Part shown: piece by piece, positions 5,553 through 8,803 of the stretch
Layout of the letters: every line of letters starts with the position of its first letter
How positions within the stretch are numbered: the stretch's first letter is position 1
From: an uncultured Eubacteriales bacterium
Lineage (GTDB): Bacteria > Bacillota > Clostridia > Oscillospirales > CAG-272
Direction: 5' to 3'
Assembly: GCA_900546635.1 (NCBI GenBank)
Contig: URDS01000080.1
Coordinates: forward strand, 1-8,803
DNA length: 8,803 nucleotides
Made by a program: the position numbers and the translations under genes
The notes under the pieces: model-generated
Told to the model about the DNA's origin: nothing
What the model saw: the letters and a program-made list of their open reading frames with translations, nothing else
The model's database searches: none

Positions 5553-6947
5553 TCATGATATGGTGTATCCGGGATTTTGTCCCGGACTGGTTGTATTCCC
5601 TCTGTACAAATCTTCGTATGTGCTTGTGATGGCGCTCCAGGTCAAAAATTCAACTACGCCTGTGGGATCAAGTCCGAACAAGCGCTGAAAGGCTTCGACG
5701 GCGTTATAGGTCAGTGCGCCGAAATATCCGGTGACCGGCACGGAGGGAATTTGTGTATAGGTTTGGCCTATGTAGTTCAGGTATTCCTGAAGGACCTGCA
5801 CGAATTCATTTTCGCTGCCTACTCGAAGCGTTACGCCGGGATAGGGAACCACGACGCCCTCGGAATATTCGATGGGAATGGACGCAATCAGTCCGCGGTA
5901 TACGTTGAACAGTTCATACCAGGTGGTCTCGTCTACAATGCCGGTCACGGGAAGACCGTAGGTTTGTTGAAAGGCTTCGACAGCCGTTCGTGTTGCCGGG
6001 CCGAAAATGCCGTCAATGGCAACCGGTTCGATTGTCGGATTGAACGCCGCAACATAAGACAGGAAATATTGGAGCAGCCGAATGCCAAGTCCTGTGGAAC
6101 CCTCTTCGAGTACCTCCGGAAATTGCCTTGAAACCTCTTCCAGCGTGAGGCCCTCGGCGTTAAGGTCAGACAGTTTCTTGACGCTGCTGTATATGCGCTG
6201 AATGCTGTACCAGGTGGCGCGTCCGACGATGCCGTCCGGCGTGAGGTTGAAAATACGCTGAAATTCTTTGACGGCTTCTTCTGTCTCTATTCCGAAATCG
6301 CCGTCTACCGTCGGAATCTTGGGAATGGCGGGGTAGTTTGCAGAAATTCGGTTCAGCCGAATCTGCACTTGCCGCACATCGTCACCGATACTGCCGCGGC
6401 GCAGCGGATACGGCGGCACGCTGACCTCAAAGGGGCCTACCGGGACATCCATGACAATATCGATGTTGTCGCCGTAATAATTTTGCAGAATTTCGTAGGG
6501 CGTGCGTCCTTCCTCCGCCAGCGGGACGGTTCCCCATTGTTCAAGTCCCTCGCACTTCAGTTGGATGCCGTCGCAGTATTGGGCGAACAGCGGTTCAACC
6601 TGTCCTTGGCGGACGATATAACTGTCGAAAATCTGATCGACGATTTGTGAAATGTTTTCAAAAATATCGCGGCCGTATACAAATGACTGATCGTATTGCG
6701 TTGTATTGGTGATGTCAAAATCATATCCGCGGCTGCGATAGTATTCCGTATAAATACGATTGAGCGCGAAAGAGATCTGTGCATAGATATTTGCCCGGAT
6801 TGCACTTTCGGGCCATGTGGGATAGATTTCGCTGGAAGCGACATTTTTGATGTAATCCGCAAACGGTATGGTGACGTTTTGCGCGGGTTGATCCGGTGGA
6901 CCTAAATGAACGGTGATCATTTCCGGAATGGTTGGCAGCGTCGGCAT
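5553..6947 (-). CDS. SleC-like spore cortex-lytic enzyme: SpoIID-type domain plus three peptidoglycan-binding domains
   Basis: The N-terminal part (about 10-160) resembles the SpoIID/SleC lytic transglycosylase fold. It contains FADYIKNVASSEIYPTWP with Glu40 at the position of the SpoIID catalytic glutamate, and YCDGIQLKCEG (Cys125, Cys132), a likely counterpart of the zinc-binding cysteines of clostridial SpoIID. Three PG_binding_1 domains follow at about 180-255, 281-350 and 373-447. Each carries a DGxFG- or TGYFG-like turn and an AVxxFQ helix. SleC hydrolyses cortex peptidoglycan during germination in Clostridium perfringens and C. difficile. Unlike SleC there, no long N-terminal pre/pro region precedes the catalytic fold; a matching domain is encoded by the gene just upstream. 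No signal peptide is visible. AAGGAGGT at 6953-6960 overlaps the upstream stop and fixes the ATG. The family assignment is strong; a role in germination is inferred. Confidence 0.88.
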   Translation of the reverse strand: MPTLPTIPEMITVHLGPPDQPAQNVTIPFADYIKNVASSEIYPTWPESAIRANIYAQISFALNRIYTEYYRSRGYDFDITNTTQYDQSFVYGRDIFENISQIVDQIFDSYIVRQGQVEPLFAQYCDGIQLKCEGLEQWGTVPLAEEGRTPYEILQNYYGDNIDIVMDVPVGPFEVSVPPYPLRRGSIGDDVRQVQIRLNRISANYPAIPKIPTVDGDFGIETEEAVKEFQRIFNLTPDGIVGRATWYSIQRIYSSVKKLSDLNAEGLTLEEVSRQFPEVLEEGSTGLGIRLLQYFLSYVAAFNPTIEPVAIDGIFGPATRTAVEAFQQTYGLPVTGIVDETTWYELFNVYRGLIASIPIEYSEGVVVPYPGVTLRVGSENEFVQVLQEYLNYIGQTYTQIPSVPVTGYFGALTYNAVEAFQRLFGLDPTGVVEFLTWSAITSTYEDLYRGNTTSPGQNPGYTIS

Positions 6948-6952
6948 AATGG

Positions 6953-6960
6953 ACCTCCTT
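6953..6960 (-). promoter_or_regulatory. Ribosome binding site of the SleC-like gene, overlapping the upstream stop codon
   Basis: On the minus strand AAGGAGGT shares two bases with the TAA stop (6961-6959) of the 139-residue gene and lies 5 nt before the next ATG. Such overlap indicates translational coupling and matched production of the two proteins. Confidence 0.75.
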
Positions 6961-7378
6961 ACAGATCGGGGTTCTCAAATTCAGTAATCCGTGTTTCGTC
7001 GGGCGGGAGCGCCTGACCTCTGTATTCGGTATAGGGAATCAGATTTACGGGCTGAATGGAGGTTGTTCCGGCAAATATCGGAACATTAATGTAGCTTTGC
7101 GGGAAAAAGTTTTCTTTATCCACTTCGATATTGTAAGTGGCATAGGGCGTTTCGGTGCCGGGCTTTTCCGACTGCGCGGCAGGCGGAGCGGGAAGCGAAA
7201 TTCTCGGTGTGCGTCCGCTGCGGTCGGTGGTTACGACCGAAATGACGCCGGAATCCTCTTTTGAACTTCCTTTGATCGTGACAAGCGCTCCCTGAACCGG
7301 GAGCGCGCCGTTGGCCGTAAATACCGTGACAATCAGCGTTCCGGTAGCGGTATAGGTGTCTGAAAGCTTATTTTCCAT
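6959..7378 (-). CDS. Stand-alone SleC N-terminal (pre)domain-like protein
   Basis: The 139-residue protein looks like one beta-sandwich of the carboxypeptidase-regulatory-like type. It has GTLIVTVFTANGALPVQGALVTI (13-35, cut by no gap), TTDRSGRTP and LPAPP (50-66), PYATYNIEVDKENFFP (78-93) and a closing strand near VNLIP (111-115). From memory this order matches the N-terminal pre-domain of clostridial SleC, which there is fused to the catalytic domain. A proline-containing, acidic tail follows. There is no signal peptide. The ATG has AAAGGA 7 nt upstream. It is first in a three-gene operon, 11 nt before the SleC-like gene. I infer that it chaperones, restrains or localises that enzyme in trans; the sequence alone does not prove it. 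Confidence 0.75.
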   Translation of the reverse strand: MENKLSDTYTATGTLIVTVFTANGALPVQGALVTIKGSSKEDSGVISVVTTDRSGRTPRISLPAPPAAQSEKPGTETPYATYNIEVDKENFFPQSYINVPIFAGTTSIQPVNLIPYTEYRGQALPPDETRITEFENPDL

Positions 7379-7408
7379 GGGTTCGTCCTTTCTGATGAAA
7401 TATGGAAC

Positions 7409-7425
7409 ATACTAAATAGTATATG
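7409..7425 (-). promoter_or_regulatory. Candidate promoter -10 element and palindrome for the SleC-like operon
   Basis: On the minus strand CATATACT (7425-7418) resembles a sporulation sigma-E-type -10 box, and TATACT within it resembles a sigma-A -10 box. A start near 7411 would give a leader of about 33 nt with the AAAGGA site in place. I see no convincing -35 element for either sigma class. The -10 region overlaps a perfect palindrome ATACTA-AA-TAGTAT (7409-7422) that could be an operator. Promoter class is undetermined. Confidence 0.3.
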
Positions 7426-7491
7426 AATCAGGGTGAAATCATGCCTTTATTTGTGCAAAAGCAAAAAATATTCAAAAAATGCTAAATTCCT

Positions 7492-7520
7492 TTGTATTTT
7501 GCGCAATTCAATGCTATAAT
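7492..7520 (+). promoter_or_regulatory. Extended -10 promoter of the PRPP synthetase gene
   Basis: A perfect TATAAT (7515-7520) is preceded by TGC, forming an extended -10. A weak -35 TTGTAT (7492-7497) lies 17 nt upstream. Transcription would start near 7527, leaving about 58 nt of leader before the ATG. The upstream DNA (7450-7490) is A-rich and could act as an UP element. The palindrome TTGCGCAA (7499-7506) lies in the spacer. Confidence 0.7.
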
Positions 7521-7584
7521 GTTAATAGTGTGTGAAGCACGCGCGTTTATTTCATGAAAAATTGAATAATCAGCGGGAGGAATT

Positions 7585-8712
7585 ATGAACGATTCATTCT
7601 ATGGGGAACTCAGTATCATCGGTATGCGCGGATGCGAAGCGTTTACCAGCGAGGTGGACAGCTACATCAAAGATTGGCGCAGGCATGTTGAGGATGAGAC
7701 ATACATTGCGCAGGCCGATTGTCCGCGCTTTGGTTCGGGAGAAGCCAAAGGCTTGATTCATGAGTCTATGCGGGGGCGCGATGTCTACATCATTTGCGAC
7801 GTGTTTAATTACGGCGTTACGTATAAAATGTACGGCATGACGGTTCCGATGAGCCCGGATGATCACTACCAGGATTTAAAGCGAATCATCAGCGCAATCG
7901 GGGGCAAGGCCAGAAGAATTTCGGTTATCATGCCGATGCTGTATGAGGGACGGCAGCATAACCGTACATCCAGGGAGTCGCTCGACAGTGCGCTCGCGCT
8001 GCAGGAATTGGTATCCATGGGCGTCTCGAATATTGTCACGTTTGATGCGCACGACCCGAAAATTCAAAACGCTATCCCGCTGAGCGGTTTCGATAATGTC
8101 CGGCCTACGTATCAGATGATTAAAGCGCTGGTCAAAGCGTATCCGGAGGTTTCGTTTACGCACGATCATTTGATGATTGTTTCGCCCGATGAGGGTGCTA
8201 TGACCCGGTGTATGTTTTACTCGTCGCTGCTTGGATTGGATCTCGGCATGTTTTATAAGCGCCGCAATTATTCGGTGATTATCGACGGGAAAAATCCGAT
8301 TGAGGCGCATGAATATCTCGGCCGTGATGTAAAAGGCAAGGATGTTATTGTTGCGGATGATATGATTTCTTCCGGAGAGTCGATGCTGGATGTGTGCGTA
8401 CAGCTTAAAGAAAAAGGTGCGGAACGAATTTTTGTGTTTGCGACATTCGGACTGTTTTGCAACGGATTTGATAAATTTGATGAAGCGTATGAAAACGGCG
8501 TATTTACAAAAATATTTACAACCAACCTGATTTATTGCCGCGATGAGTTGCGCGCGCGTCCATGGTATCAGCCGGTGAATATGTGTAAATATGTCGCCTA
8601 TATCATTGATACGCTGAATCACGACGCGACCATCAGCAACCTTTTGAATCCTGCAAAGCGTGTACATAAACTGATTGACAGTCATGCGCAGGGACAATTG
8701 AACCGGGAATAA
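7585..8712 (+). CDS. prs: Ribose-phosphate pyrophosphokinase (PRPP synthetase), divergent clostridial type
   Basis: The enzyme makes PRPP from ribose-5-phosphate and ATP for nucleotide, histidine and tryptophan synthesis. At 375 residues it is longer than the classical form (about 315). The two-domain phosphoribosyltransferase-like layout is recognisable: FGSGEAKGLIHESMRGRDVY (49-68), flexible-loop equivalent EGRQHNRTSRES (121-132), metal/ATP segment DAHDPKIQ (154-161), SPDEGAMTR (200-208) and the PRPP loop VIVADDMISSGESML (254-268). Several positions differ from the classical enzyme: RQHNR replaces RQDRK, DEGAMTR replaces DHGGVTR, and SSGE replaces DTAGT. The ATG follows GGGAGG (7575-7580) by 4 nt. 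It is transcribed alone, divergently from the SleC-like operon. Catalytic type is confident; the subclass and its regulation by nucleotides are not readable here. Confidence 0.9.
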   Translation: MNDSFYGELSIIGMRGCEAFTSEVDSYIKDWRRHVEDETYIAQADCPRFGSGEAKGLIHESMRGRDVYIICDVFNYGVTYKMYGMTVPMSPDDHYQDLKRIISAIGGKARRISVIMPMLYEGRQHNRTSRESLDSALALQELVSMGVSNIVTFDAHDPKIQNAIPLSGFDNVRPTYQMIKALVKAYPEVSFTHDHLMIVSPDEGAMTRCMFYSSLLGLDLGMFYKRRNYSVIIDGKNPIEAHEYLGRDVKGKDVIVADDMISSGESMLDVCVQLKEKGAERIFVFATFGLFCNGFDKFDEAYENGVFTKIFTTNLIYCRDELRARPWYQPVNMCKYVAYIIDTLNHDATISNLLNPAKRVHKLIDSHAQGQLNRE

Positions 8713-8724
8713 TATGAAAGTTGA

Positions 8725-8749
8725 AAATGAGCGGGAACCCCGCTCATTT
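8725..8749 (+). terminator. Hairpin after prs, probable terminator
   Basis: A perfect 11-bp inverted repeat (8725-8735 with 8739-8749, 3-nt loop AAC) starts 12 bp after the prs stop codon. The 3' arm ends in TTT, but no longer U-run follows, so termination may be partial or helped by the repeat hairpin that begins at 8757. Confidence 0.55.
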
Positions 8750-8756
8750 CAGACCG

Positions 8757-8803
8757 TCGAAAAACCAAGGTTTTCCGACGATGGGGCGTGTTCGCTCGCG
8801 CCG
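8757..8803. repeat. Multi-hairpin repeat, copy 3 (right part cut by window edge)
   Basis: Positions 8776-8802 are identical to 81-107, and 8757-8778 form the same opening hairpin (TCGAAAAACC/GGTTTTCCGA, 2-nt AA loop, one mismatch) as 63-82. The orientation matches the copies at the left end. The copy runs off the window, so the remaining hairpins cannot be seen. It begins just after the prs terminator hairpin. Confidence 0.8.

Noticed and set aside
7394..7425. Sporulation-type promoter with TCATATA as -35 and CATATTTC as -10 on the minus strand
   Set aside because: Spacing is acceptable, but transcription would begin at or inside the ribosome binding site (7386-7391), leaving almost no leader.
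7527..7584. Riboswitch in the prs leader
   Set aside because: The leader is only about 58 nt and shows just a weak 5-bp stem; I recognise no riboswitch core.
7876..8697. 273-residue minus-strand open frame opposite prs
   Set aside because: It lies wholly within the PRPP synthetase gene, whose motifs are clear, and is rich in residues expected of an antisense reading.

Overview
The window looks like chromosomal DNA of a low-to-moderate GC, Gram-positive, probably spore-forming Clostridia member; an Oscillospirales/Ruminococcaceae-type genome is my best guess. The reasons are a complete ctsR-mcsA-mcsB-clpC heat-shock operon, strong AGGAGG-type ribosome binding sites, a SleC-like spore cortex-lytic gene cluster, and a divergent PRPP synthetase of the kind I associate with clostridia. 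I recognise no transposase, phage, tRNA, rRNA or CRISPR sequence.

Layout, left to right. Positions 1-179 hold two tandem copies (118 bp period) of a GC-rich repeat made of consecutive hairpins. A third, partial copy sits at the right edge (8757-8803), so this is an interspersed repeat family. Positions 264-4940 hold the heat-shock operon on the minus strand (ctsR, mcsA, mcsB, clpC). A consensus sigma-A promoter upstream of ctsR has its -35 box inside a double CtsR operator. CtsR represses the operon. McsB, activated by McsA, phosphorylates arginines, and ClpC unfolds the tagged substrates for a ClpP peptidase encoded elsewhere. A second, weaker promoter candidate precedes mcsA.

Positions 5025-7378 hold a tight three-gene minus-strand operon that ends at a rho-independent terminator abutting the CtsR operator. 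Together its products look like a SleC germination enzyme split into parts: a separate beta-sandwich N-terminal domain (139 aa), a SpoIID-type catalytic domain with three peptidoglycan-binding domains (464 aa), and a protein made of two further peptidoglycan-binding domains (172 aa). None has a visible signal peptide, which fits proteins deposited on the spore from the mother cell. This is the most interesting part of the window.

Positions 7379-7584 are a divergent intergenic region with an extended -10 promoter for the plus-strand PRPP synthetase gene (7585-8712). That gene is followed by a perfect 11-bp hairpin and then by the partial repeat copy. No gene-free stretch exceeds 300 bases.
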